Shown here in pieces: positions 24,201 through 36,200 of a stretch of DNA of 64,000 nucleotides. The notes under the pieces were generated by a model. The model was not told the DNA's origin. It worked only from the letters and a program-made list of their open reading frames with translations, and made no database searches. Position 1 is the first letter of the stretch. Each line of letters opens with the position of its first letter. The stretch comes from Porites lobata (taxonomy: Eukaryota; Cnidaria; Anthozoa; Scleractinia; Poritidae), in NCBI GenBank assembly GCA_942486035.1, contig CALNXK010000031.1, forward strand, positions 875,001 to 939,000, in the 5' to 3' direction. The translations under genes and the position numbers were made by a program.

Positions 24201-27200
24201 CAGTTTTCTTTTTTCGTGAAAGGGGGAGCTTTTTCTAACCGTGAGCGCAATTTATTTCATCTTAGGAATTTTGAGAACAGACCTCAGAAGCCAGGGAATT
24301 TTTGGCCATGACGCTCTAAAACCTCTTCCGTTCCGAAATTCAACTAAGTATGAACTTAAGTCGCAGACACTTTAAGCTGATAAGTTATCGTCAGTTTTGT
24401 TACAGATCTTCATGAGGTTTTTGACTATTCTTTTTCTATCTGCACTCATTTTAACTGAACTCTGATATGTAAAAAAACAATTTTTTTTCTCAAAACAAGA
24501 ACCAGAGAACACTATTTTGTTAAGACAATTTAAGGAAACTTTGGTTGAAAATGAAACAGTTCCTTTTCAGTTTGGATATTTTGTCACTTGATCTGGTGCA
24601 GGTAATAAAATTATTGTCAATCTTGATCTACCTCACAGTTTTTAGACTTTCTTATTGGCTTTTGATATCTAACCCTGTTCACAACACTTCCGGGCAATAG
24701 AGATAGGGGCCTTATTTTATCTAGCAAAGACGCTGATATTAGTTCCCCACACAAAAAAATGCCAACTGAAAAAGCCCAAGTACAAGAAGGTTGGAGGTCA
24801 AGCAGCCGATGATCAAAAACAAATCCGAACTTCCAGTTGCTGAATAAACCATCTGGTCCACACAAAGTTTTACAGTTGTCATCGATTGATACAGTCTTTT
24901 ATTTATTAGTGAAGAATAAGAAAAGGAGGGGAGGTGGGATGGGGGTTAAAAGAGAGGGGGGCTTATTGTTAAAACTTTCTTCCACTGAAAAGGAGGGCTT
25001 ATTTGAGAGAGTGGGGCCTTAATAGAGGATTTAATATGTTGTTATTGTTTTTTTTTTTGCCTCTCAGATGTAAAAAAAAAAGCATTAACCCCGCTTTAAT
25101 AGCTACCGCAAAGTGAAGAGTGTTTCCATTGGTTGTAATTTAGCAATCCAAAATGTATTCTTCACTTTGAAAAAGATTTTTATTTTTTGAGCAAAAACTT
25201 TCTTAATCCCTGACTTTGGTTTATTTTACATATCACTTGGGGCTGCACTTTGCCATGACAATTTACAAATTGACTAAAGGCTAGACTCCAGTTGTTCAAA
25301 AATTTGATAGTCCTATCTGACTCATGTGCACTGTAAAAGTTCCTGTCTCATTTGGAGATAATAATCTTTCAAGTCAAACACGCTTTGCGTGTCAGATGGG
25401 CCCTTTCGTAGTCTAATTGAGACATAACTTGGTAGTGGTGTGCTGATTATCTATCATAATCTATCATTGATCTGAAACCTAAAGCAAAGTGAGTACTGCT
25501 TAATATACAAACGTTCAATTGATTGTTGTGGAAAATACACAAAAACATTGTTAACAAATAAGGACATTAATACACCTGTGTTGTCTTTTTGATGGACTCT
25601 TAGTGTAGTTTATATGATGTTTAGTTGGTTTAACTTCTGCTTGCGAGGTAGGTTTTTGTTTTATTCACTTACAAAAGTATTTTCAGTGTTGAAAGTGGTA
25701 CACAGGGGTCACAAAACTATAATCTACTATAATTTATTATCAGTTTAATAGTTGGGTTAATCTGATTATTTCCGATGATATGATTATGATACAGACACTA
25801 TGACTAAGACTAACCAACACCTTAAAGTAGACTTTGGAAGTATTTGAGCCAGCACATCTAACAGCTGCATCCTCACAGCCCAACACCTATACAAGCTAAA
25901 AGCCTTGCCTTGTCCCTGTGTGGCATTTTCCCAGGTCTTCTTGGTCAATTCATCTCTGTGACTTATCTTAGGCAAACTGGAGGGAAACTGTTTCACTATA
26001 TTGCTTGGGGCCACGTGACCCGAAAATCATTGGCCATGACTAGGCAACTAAAAGCTCACTATGGTAATGGGGACTCTGGTGCAAAACACTTCAAAAGCCT
26101 TGGCATCCCTACATGAAAAATCCCGGGATCAATATGCTGCAGGCCCCTTCCGCCATTGTTTATTCAGTGGATAGTGATATATGCACCCTTTGAAGCAGTT
26201 TATTTTTTTAAATCCAAATTTTAGAACTGAATTATAGCTGCTTCATAATCATACTCAGCTGGTTTTGGAATACTACAATGCCAGCCACTATTTCAGGTCC
26301 ACAAACCCCCTTTTCAAGCATACGGTGACAAGAACAACATGCACACTTAGCCTACAGTAATTAGAAGCTCAATTAACAGGTTTTGGTTTGACAGAAAACG
26401 TATTTATCTTAGGATCACTGTCACCCCATCTAAGGGAATCTGGAATCTGGGAAATTTTTCTCTTGGAATCTGAAATAAAGGTCAAGTACTCTGGATCCCA
26501 CTTATAATTGGAATCCAGAATCCAAGTTCCACTGACAAAGAATCCAAAATGCAGTATCCATGGAGCAGAATTAAGAATCCAAGACTGTCCGATTTCCTTG
26601 CATGGGCTGATCATTATTTTCAACTTGATAAAATAAAAGACATCATGTGCTTTCATTATTTTATTTTTGCAACTAGAAAGACTAACTATAAATATGCAAG
26701 TTTTTCATTTCTGAGAAAAGGAAACAGTTTATTTTCCCAATGTCTCTGTATTTAGCTGTATTTTACTGCCTATGAAATGAGCAAATAATAATAAATTATC
26801 ATTATTGTGACACTAAAAACTGAATAAATGAAAAGTCAGGATTAAAAATATCGAAGGATAGCGACAATATGTTTGGCTTCAATTTCTAGTTTTGTTTCGA
26901 CATCTGCCTCTCTCGCTCCTCATGCCCCTTCAAAATCACAGTGAAAAAAATTAAAAGAAGGCCAGGTTAGGCCCATGCATGTTACGATCAAATGAAAAAA
27001 AAATGCTTCACTCGGCAAAAAACTGCTGAGACAAACCACAGATTATGCACGATTTCCGTATAACCCCATACATTAATAATATTATGCATACAGCTATTGT
27101 TCAAAGAAAACAAAAGGCAGTTTGCAAACGGACAACTAAATTTATTGATAAGCTGAAGCCTTGCAAGTATTCTTTGACAAATCGGGAATTAAAGAAACAA

Positions 27201-30200
27201 ATCTTTAGTAATTTAGAACACACAAACCAAATAGAACGAACAACAGAAATACCTCTACGCCTTATAATATTCCCAGCGATTACCATTTCAGATATCACTA
27301 TCTTCGAATCTTTGCCTTCCAACGGTACAGTCACAGTTTTCCGAACAATCAGACCCGAATTCTGTCCACCTTTTAGGTCTCAAACACTGAAGAAAGCACT
27401 TCTCAGCCTCTACGAAGCCCTCAAATCTTAACCATCTTTGTTTTGAAAGGAATAAACCAATGAGAGCGCACGTATGAACGCACCATGGAATGCACCAATC
27501 AGCGATCGTTTTAGTTCGCTGTGTGCCAGGGTCTTCTCTCCTGCCGCCGCCATATTGGAAAGCGAGAAGACCCTGGGGACGAGGTTGGATCTGAATAACT
27601 AAGCGATTTTCTTTAGTCCGTGAATGTAATGTTTTTCTGCAATGTTGTATCACGATGGGCTCAGCTCGTTAGTTTAGTTTGCATGATGTTAAATTATTAT
27701 CAAGGACAGTGATTTTTACAGTTCCAAAACTATCTGAATTATAAGAATAAAGTTCAGGCTTAAACTGAAGCTGCATCAACTATGGAGAATTGCGTTGTGA
27801 CTCCGTAGACTCTGACAGCATAGTCTTTTTCTGAAGATAATATGAGTCTTTTGACTAGAGCGCGTATTCCCTTCCCAGGTTGGCTCTGTGCTTAGTTGTT
27901 TTTCCAAAAGAGCAACTTTAGTTGTTCTTTATCGTGGCGAGAACGGTACAGCCGTGAAATAGCATCGACTTTCCAAATCCAGTTGGTAAGACTCCAAAAA
28001 CAACCTGGCCTTTCAGGATAGATTCGAAACACTTTACTTGAAGTGGTTTAAAATTAAGCGATGGAAAGTTACCGTTACTCAGGGTCCTCAGGGAAAATCC
28101 GACCCGGATAAGAACTCTGGTCTACCCGCCATCTCGGGTGTTTTGTTTATCGTATGCGATCATATGCTAATTTAGTACACCCACAAATTCTGGGTGTTTG
28201 GTGGTCATGTGACCGGCCGATGACAGGGCCTTTTCCCGCCCCACCTTCAAAGCCCGGGAAAAGCGCCCTGGGGACGAGGTTGAGGTTTCCCATAACTTGG
28301 AAGGAAAGCGACAAAGCGAGCAAAATAAGCGCCATCGAAAATCCCGACGGGGGGTGAGAATGAGCGCCGCCTCATCCCATACTGTGGTGATACTCTCCTC
28401 CAGTTCGCATTTTTATCAAATACAATTACGAGAAATATGAATTGTTAAAGTAGTATTTTGCTAACTGGCTAAAGAGTTAAGTCTGTAGTACAGGGTATTT
28501 TTTTCACTGGTCATGCTGTATTTTAACGAGCTCGTTCGGCGATCGGAGCCAAAATAATAAAGATTAGTTAAAATATTTCAGCCATCATAGTGGTTAATAG
28601 TCCACAGGAGACCAATTATTCAACTTCGGCCACCTCCACACAAATCTGGGTAAATTTTTAACCGAATTTTTTCAAATACGAATAGACCTTTCGCACACAC
28701 AAAATCTGTGAAATCGCTCACCGAGACTGCATCTTTTATCTTTTTGAAACCGCTCTCCATAGTGCATGTGGTTTAGGACCCTGCGTGAATGTGATCGAAA
28801 TGGTAACGGAACTCGCACTGGAATGTGATTGTACAGTTTTCATATCCTGTCCACACGAATTCGGGGAACATAATATGCGGTTTCAAAAATGTCTGGATTC
28901 GTGTGGACCGGGTCTTAGATTCAGTGCGATTTCTTGATATATAGATTTAGACAGGGCTAAAAGCGCAGCTCTCCTTAATATAGTTGTAGTATAGTTTACT
29001 CAAACAAAAACATAAAAATGTGTAATGCTAAACGACAATGGCAACAAGAACGAAAAAAAAAGATCAATAGATCTAAAGGTACCTTAAAACGGGCTACAAA
29101 AAACGGTATTGCTGCAAAACGAGTTGAATAACGATGTTGCGCGTTTTGCCACCCACGACAAAAAAATCTTGCAACCTTATTCGAACGTCGGTGGTAAAAC
29201 ACACAACATCGCAAGATTCAAATCGTTTTGCGGCAGTGTTGCAGACATGTTGCGCGTTTTTTGTTAACCGTTTTACTTGTTGGCTTCACACTAGAGCTTC
29301 AAGTATAGTTTAAGTGTATTTGGAACCTACTTTGAGTGTGAAGGGGTAAAATGTACCCACTTTACTTGGTGACCATGGAAACTTTCGTCGTTCAAAGAAG
29401 CCGAAGTTCTCCCTAAAGTCTGGTATTCACCACACTTGAGAAACACTTGACCAATAAGAAATGGAAGCCATGTGCACGATGTGCAAGACGTGCAGCGGTT
29501 CCAAGATTCTAATGAACGGAGAGATTACTTGGCTTCACACTAGAAGTTAAGTTAGTTTCAAGTGAGTACTTGATTCAATTGGTAGCCTTTAGGGACTGGT
29601 CAAAAAGTATAGGGGGGGGGTGGGCCGGAGCAGAGAGGGGGTGGGTCATGAGGTTTTGAGCCTTGTGCAAGGGGTGGGTCGTGCAATTTTCAGCTACCCT
29701 CAGGGGGTGGGTCACCCTATTTTTTACTAACTACTAACGAGAAAGTTGACTACACTTGTTATATGACAGGCCGCACATCTAACGGGCGTGGAACCCTCTG
29801 TCAACCTTTTTTTTTTTTTGGCTCTAACGAGCATGTTCTGTTAACAATTTTCCTTTTTTGTAAGGAAATGATTGGGGGTTCTTTTAAAATTTATTGAAGG
29901 TATAGTTGGTTTTGTATAAGATTCCACTTTTTCATTCAAGCTTCCTTTATAGTATCTACACTGAGGGCTGGTATTGTGTCACGAATGGCAATATTTCTTT
30001 TTCCTCCTTGTCGTTTTGTTTTACAAGTTTAGACTCCCTTTTGTGAATTTTATTTCTGATAGTAGGTTTTCTATCAAAGATAGGGGGCACCCAACGAGAA
30101 TATGGTTCAAAACCACTTAAACATAGCATTGTTAAACGTATTTTAGTATTTAAAGAGTAGATATAGGCATATTTTTATCCCCTAAAAATTTTTCATCTGT

Positions 30201-33200
30201 TCGGATCTCCTAGCTGAAAGTCTAGTGATACAAAAATTATAGGGATCAAAACTTACCTTTTCGAAAATTTCAGCCAGAAAAAAGGCTCCCGAAAATTCTA
30301 GGTGACCTTAGGGTAAAAATCCGTTAAAAATGGGCAATTATACCATTTTTTTAGATGTTCGAAAATCCTAGGAGGGGCAGACAAGCAAGAAATTTTACAA
30401 CAAATGTTCCGAAAATTCTAGATCTCAAATCGTCTTTCGAACAAATATTTTCTGAAAATTGACGTTGGGTGCCCCTGAAAGATTGTGGGTAGCCTCCGTC
30501 CGTCAAGCGTTTTTTTTTAAATTTGAATTATTTTCCTCAAAGGTTGTTTCTGAGGAGTTTTTTCGTAGGATTCTTAAGGCTTCTCCTTTGACAAATTCTT
30601 TTTTAACATTTGGAGGGTGACACGAGGTGAAATGTGTGTGCAAGAAGCTTTCCGTTTGTTTAAAATGTGTCTTTGCATCAAGGATAGATTTTTCCTTGAA
30701 TCTTGTGCCTTTGTATACAACAGTGTCTAAAAACGCAGTCTCAGTGTCAAATGTTTCGGCCGTGAATTCAATAGTTAGGTGATGTAAGGTTGCTTGTTCA
30801 ATGAAGGCTTCGATGTCTGGTTTACTCATGTCCCATAGGGCAAAGATATCGTGTACGTGGCATTTCCAAACTGTTGTTCCAAAGACAGTTTTGCTTAGAG
30901 TTGTTGTTTCAACATATGTCATGAAAATATTGGCAAAAGAATCCAAACTGCTGTCTTTGTGCCCATTGCAGTTCCATGGTTTTGTAGGTATTGCTTTCCA
31001 CTGAAGTGGAAGAAATTTTCGTTGAGGATTAATCTAAGCATTTCCGGCAAGTAATGTGTAGGAATGGGTTGTCTTTGTTGAAATTTTCATATGCTTTGTG
31101 ACAGATAAATTCAATATACCCTCGTTTTGCTGTATATTTGTGTCAAGACTCATAACGTCCCTTGAAACAAGAAATATTCGGTTTTTCACATTTGTCTTTT
31201 TAGTGAAAGGTATGATTTCTGTGATTTTGATATTGCTTGTAGCAGTGTATCAACAAATTTTGTAAAGCACAGAACAAGGTTTTATTGGATTATTAAGAGG
31301 AAACCGAACATCCATGTTTTAACTAGGGGGTGGGTCATGCAATTTCCAACCTTGCTTTAGGGGTGGGTCAGTCATTTTTGTGCCGAAGGGAGGGGGTGGG
31401 TCATGTGTTTTTTATCAACCATATTTACAAATGCTCCGGCCCACCTCCCCCCCCTATACTTTTTGACCAGTCCCTTACACTAGGCTGTCATGTAAGACGT
31501 ATGAGCTTCTAAGTTTTACTTAACCAAAGATACGAGTGTGAAGGCGTTAGTAAAATCTCACGTTCTTTTACTTTGCATCTCATCAAAACTGGAAAGTTGA
31601 AACGATTCAAGAAAAGTTCAAGTGACCTGAAAACCATCCTTAAAACTGACCTAGCGAACTTGCGGTTTCTTAAGCTTTGAAAAAGGCGAAGCATGTCGGT
31701 CAATCTTAATTATGTTGCGTGGAAAAATAGCCTTAAGTTAACCTGAAGTAAAAAAGAAACGGTTATGTGTGAAACTTAATTTTACTTGAAGTATTTAAAA
31801 TTTACTTGCATGTCTCGAAATATTTCTTAGCTTCTTTAGGCTCTAGTGTAGAGACCTGCCATTGACAGCTTTTGCTTCAAGTAACATACTTTGTCAATAA
31901 GTGTGAAGCCATGTTTTCAGTGTGTAGGTGGTGGATGGAGGTACGGACAGTCAGGTGACTACCAAAATTTCTCGCCTCGATAGGTTACCATTTTTTCTAG
32001 CTTATGGTGCTCCGCTGCGCGGCTTCGTGCGAGCAAGAGCGCGTCTATAACCAGAGGATGCGTAATTTAACCTGTCCCTTCTCGAAAGCTTGATGCAATG
32101 TTGTTAACAACTAGTTTGAAATAAACTGGTTCACTTAGTAACTCGACTTTTTGGGGTTTTCCCTTTGCGCTTAGAAATATTTTTCTTTCGAACTTTTGCA
32201 CGCAAGGGCAAAGGGCAATGGAACAAGCAATTGATGTTTGTGAGGCTTATGATGGCTATTTGGCTTTCACGCATAAGCCCCCACTAAAGAAAATAATAAT
32301 AATAAAAAATGTAATGGTAATAAGGGATCAACGAGTTTCGACGAAGAGCAACTATCAAGGAAGAACTTATAATTTACATTCGCCTGAAAAAAGTCATAAC
32401 CCGTCTTTGAAAGAATCTACTATGTTGAGTACTTTCGTCTTTAAAATGAATCGGTAACGAAGTCTGTTTTGTTAATCTTCAGCAGGAATGTCTTATTGTT
32501 ACACACTCCACGAGTCCAAACTGTAAACGAAGTTAATTACAATTACAAACTGATTACATCAGCTACATTAGCACATAGTTCGTCAACGCTCTTTCTCAAG
32601 GTATAGATATACTCGCGTCACCCACCACTCACACGCCTGACACGCACTTACATTATGGACCTTATTTATCCCTCCTGGGATTGAATTTTAACTCTAATTC
32701 CTATTAAGACCTCAACTTCGATAAAATACATCCTTTTCTATTTATTGATTTATGACTCTTCACAGGTACATCTGTTTATCGAGTTGGATTGCAAAAGGCC
32801 TTTGATCTGTTGAAAGCTTCTGCTGTTGGTGAAACTGACAAAACTAGGAGGAGAATTATTTTATTTCTCACGGATGGTGATCCAACAGATAAAAGAGAGT
32901 TGATCTTCAAAACGATAAGAGACAGAAACTTGGAGCTGAACAACTCAGTCATAATTTTCACGTTTGGAATTGACACGCCTAACCCTGAAATCCTCACAGA
33001 CATTGCCATTCAAAATACAACAAAGTATGGCTATCCGCGAAATGTGTCCGTCGGAGATATAACGGTAAAGTACATGTAGAGAAGTTATTTACATTTCAGA
33101 TTTGCAAAGGCAATTCGCTTACGGAAGGTACTGAGCTTCTTTGTCAAATCGCAGACGCAGTGTGTATAATATAACGACGTTTTTTGGTTTTCAGCGGCTA

Positions 33201-36200
33201 CGAGATTTTGAGAAATGCTCAACATTCACCACGTTAGAAACGAGAAGAAAACCAGACCGATTTACTTGTGCAAAGATTTGTGGGATTGCTACCAGGAACA
33301 GGGAAAAAATAGGCCATTTCCGAGTTCCCCCGAAAAACGAGGTTAAGTGCTCAGCCTTTGATATGGAAATTATTTTCATTCTCATGCAAATAAAACTCAT
33401 TTTCACAAGAAAGGTTGTGCACTTGGCCTTATTTTGAAAGTGCGGATTTTTGGAACTCGGAAGTGGCGTATTGGCTTATCGCGTCCTTATTAACGATCCC
33501 AGAAACAATTGCAGGGCTCATTTTAGCTCAAGTTTCCTTCCCATTTCTAAAGTGGCAAATTAACATTCATGACCAGCAATGAAAATACTTTTGTGAAATT
33601 AGAGCATAAGGGATCCTAATTTTCAAGGAAAATCACTTTCTGCCACGGGGCGACAGAAACCGTCATAAGCCTAGCGTCTTATCTAGGAGGTAAGAGGCTT
33701 CTCGTCAGGGGTTGAAGGCGGTAAAGAGCTCAAAAGCATAGTTTATTTTTGCACTAGTCACGTTCGTGATCGTGCGTCTTAAGATGGTTCAGTTGAATAT
33801 ATAGCTATACTTTCCTAAGCCTAAGCTTTCCTTAAAGAGTTTCCTAATACTTAATTAATTGCCGTTGTAGTGTGGAAGATTCTCAGTCTATAAGGGCCTG
33901 TTTACTTGGACGTGAGGGGCGGCAGGTAGGTGAGATAACCCGCTTAGGTGGGTAACCCGCCTGTCATGTAATCTCTCATTTCATTTTGATCACGTTTGCA
34001 TGATAGGTGGGGTGACCCACCACATGTTACCTCACCTACCTGGGGTCCTCCACCTCCATGTAAACAGGCTCTTATTAAAAGCTTTTTTCTCCGCTTTTCC
34101 CTATTAGCATGGACAGTACACAGCAGTCACGGAAGATATTAACTTGCTGCGAACTAAGATGGTATCGTACTATAACTTTCTTCCTCGAGCGCGGCTGGAT
34201 CAACCAATAGTGTCTGTGCCGTATATTGATGCATTTGGAACAGGTATTGTTTGTCTGGTAACTCACCTCTCCCCCTCCCCCCCACCACCACAACGTTAAA
34301 AAGCTAATATTAATAGGTTAAAATGTACTTCTTAGTTTGACTCAAAATGTAAGCTTTTATATCTAATTCATAGTTTCTCATATTACAATACAAAATTGCC
34401 GTAGCAACGTTTCTAAGATGCCCTCTTCGAGGTTAAAAGAATGTTTCGGAGGACCATATGACGTCATTGCGGAATTCAAGTTCCGCGAATCAAATCCTCG
34501 CAGAATTTAAACACGCGCAGTGTTATACCCATATAGAAGATCCAAATCACAAAATTTCAAGAGGATTAACATATAATAACAAAAACAAAAGAATTCGTAA
34601 TCGACAAATACACAAACTGATAACTTAGTTTACTGATAAGTTCCATTTTGTATCTTTTTTGTGTAAAGCAACGGTGGTAGAATTCACGTATGGAGTATAG
34701 ACTAGCTATTAAATTTATCTTTTAAGCTATTAACAGAGCTAGATTATTCGATCGTACAAATCCCTCAGAATATCGTTCGTACAGTCATCAAAATTGCAAT
34801 TAATTGCTTCCTTGTAGTTCTCATTAAAAAGGTTCTTGTAACGTTCCAACACTAAAACGGTTTTCAGGTCGAGTCTAGTTCAATGCAAACATAGTCCACA
34901 ACGTGAAATAGTGATGAATCCTGTCAGAGTCCTTTGGTATATGCCTTGTTTTGTTAGCTTTTTTGAACTTGACCGGTGCACAACTTTCAATTGGTGTCAT
35001 TTTTGTTCTTATTGACCAATGAAAACTTTGCACTAATTTATTCAGTTACAATTTATGAACAAAAAAACCAAAGATTGTGTACCGTCAGGAAGTTGCATGA
35101 AGGTACTTGAATTGCGAAATTTGATGTCCTTTTCTCATATTTCGCAATTCAAGAAAACGCGAAGATATAAAACCCAGCAAAATATAAAGTCTCGCCAAAA
35201 TCGCGAAGTCAAGTACCTGTGAAATTAACTGTACCGATAAGATACTTGGTGACGGGGGACAGGTAATATTGTGTGGTCGAAGAATGAAAAAGCTAGAGGA
35301 ACATTTTGTTTTTCTCTCGTCAGGTCTTTTGATGTCGATCACTCTTCCATGCTACGATGAAACAGGAAACTTCATTGGCGTAGCAGGGACAGATATCAAC
35401 CTGGAGGACCTTCTATCTGACATCACATTCTTCAATCAGGACCAGACAACCTACGCTTTTATGATCGCTAAAACAGGAAGGACCTTAATTCATCCTCTTC
35501 TTCCAGCACCTTCTGAAGCGTATGATGACCCTTTTTTCATAGACATTAGGACTCTGGAAACTGATTCAAAGTTTCTTGAGGTGTTTGCTTCTATGACAAG
35601 GTACGCATTCACGTGCATTGGTTATAGCAGAAACTCATAAGGGGTTGAGACGTGTAACTCGCGTTCAATGCTCGTGAATATTCACTTTTACCATATATGG
35701 AAACCTTAGTGAGGGGTATCCATTTTCAACAAAATGGCTGCCGCGCGATCACCATGCAGATGTTTTAAGAGAAGAGTTCTGCATTTCAAGGTTAAAAATA
35801 CACCGTTAAAAGACAAAAAATGGAAAGAGAAAGTTCAAAAGATTTCTTAGCTTTCTTTTTGTGGAGAAAGGGAAGCTTTTCATCAAGAAATCGTCCTTCG
35901 AGGAATTCAACCTTGTTTTCTTCACGGCGGAGCGCATGGTCTGTTTTGAAATGCAACCATGCAAGGCAGCGAAGTTTTTGCCGAACTTTCAGGTACACTT
36001 AGCACTCTATGGCCAAGACAATTACGTTTTTGAAAGGGAATTTATGTATTTTTAAATGTTTCATAGACGTTTTAAAAATTTTTCTCTTCGGCGATAAAGA
36101 GAAATTACAAAATGTGCCCCGATTTGAGACGGATTTTAGCTTAATGCTTCTCACATTCATTACACGCATCGCTTTTTGCGAAGATGTCAGGTTCAGGTTT

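Larger units (their letters stand above)
22903..28291. mobile_element. Outer Mutator-like element carrying gene fragments
   Basis: Ends at 22912 and 28282 are inverted copies: CAACCTCGTCCTCGGGGCGC at the left, and CAACCTCGTCCCCAGGGCGC read on the minus strand at the right. The match continues about 80 bp (GCTTTTCCC, GGGGCGGGAAAAGGCCCT, ATCGGC). Flanks AGTTTTCTC (22903-22911) and AGGTTTCCC (28283-28291) agree at 7 of 9 bases, an aged 9-bp duplication. Without the nested element it is about 1.6 kb. It contains a zinc-finger-like open frame at 23074-23589 and a RecQ-like fragment near 28075-27895 on the other strand. No transposase is seen. Confidence 0.6.
29283..31912. mobile_element. GGCTTCACACT foldback element
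   Basis: The left part (GGCTTCACACTAGAGCTTC at 29283, repeated near 29530) pairs with AGTGTGAAGCC at the right end near 31902-31912. Inner words AAGTAAA and TTTACTT recur in opposite orientation. The centre is interrupted by the element at 29592-31474. Target duplication not resolved. Confidence 0.5.
28938..32040. mobile_element. TATAGATTTAG family element, copy with nested insertions
   Basis: The head TATATAGATTTAGACAGGGC matches the heads at 42805 and 60091. The tail (GGTGCTCCGCTGCGCG near 32005) matches the tail of the full-length copy ending near 63177. Length is similar to that copy, but the interior is largely replaced by other elements (29283-31910 and 29592-31474). The pairing of this head with this tail is inferred. 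Confidence 0.5.

Noticed and set aside
27045..27431. A 128-codon open frame inside the inner Mutator-like element, as a candidate transposase
   Set aside because: No DDE, zinc-finger or helicase pattern could be seen. Not called as a gene.
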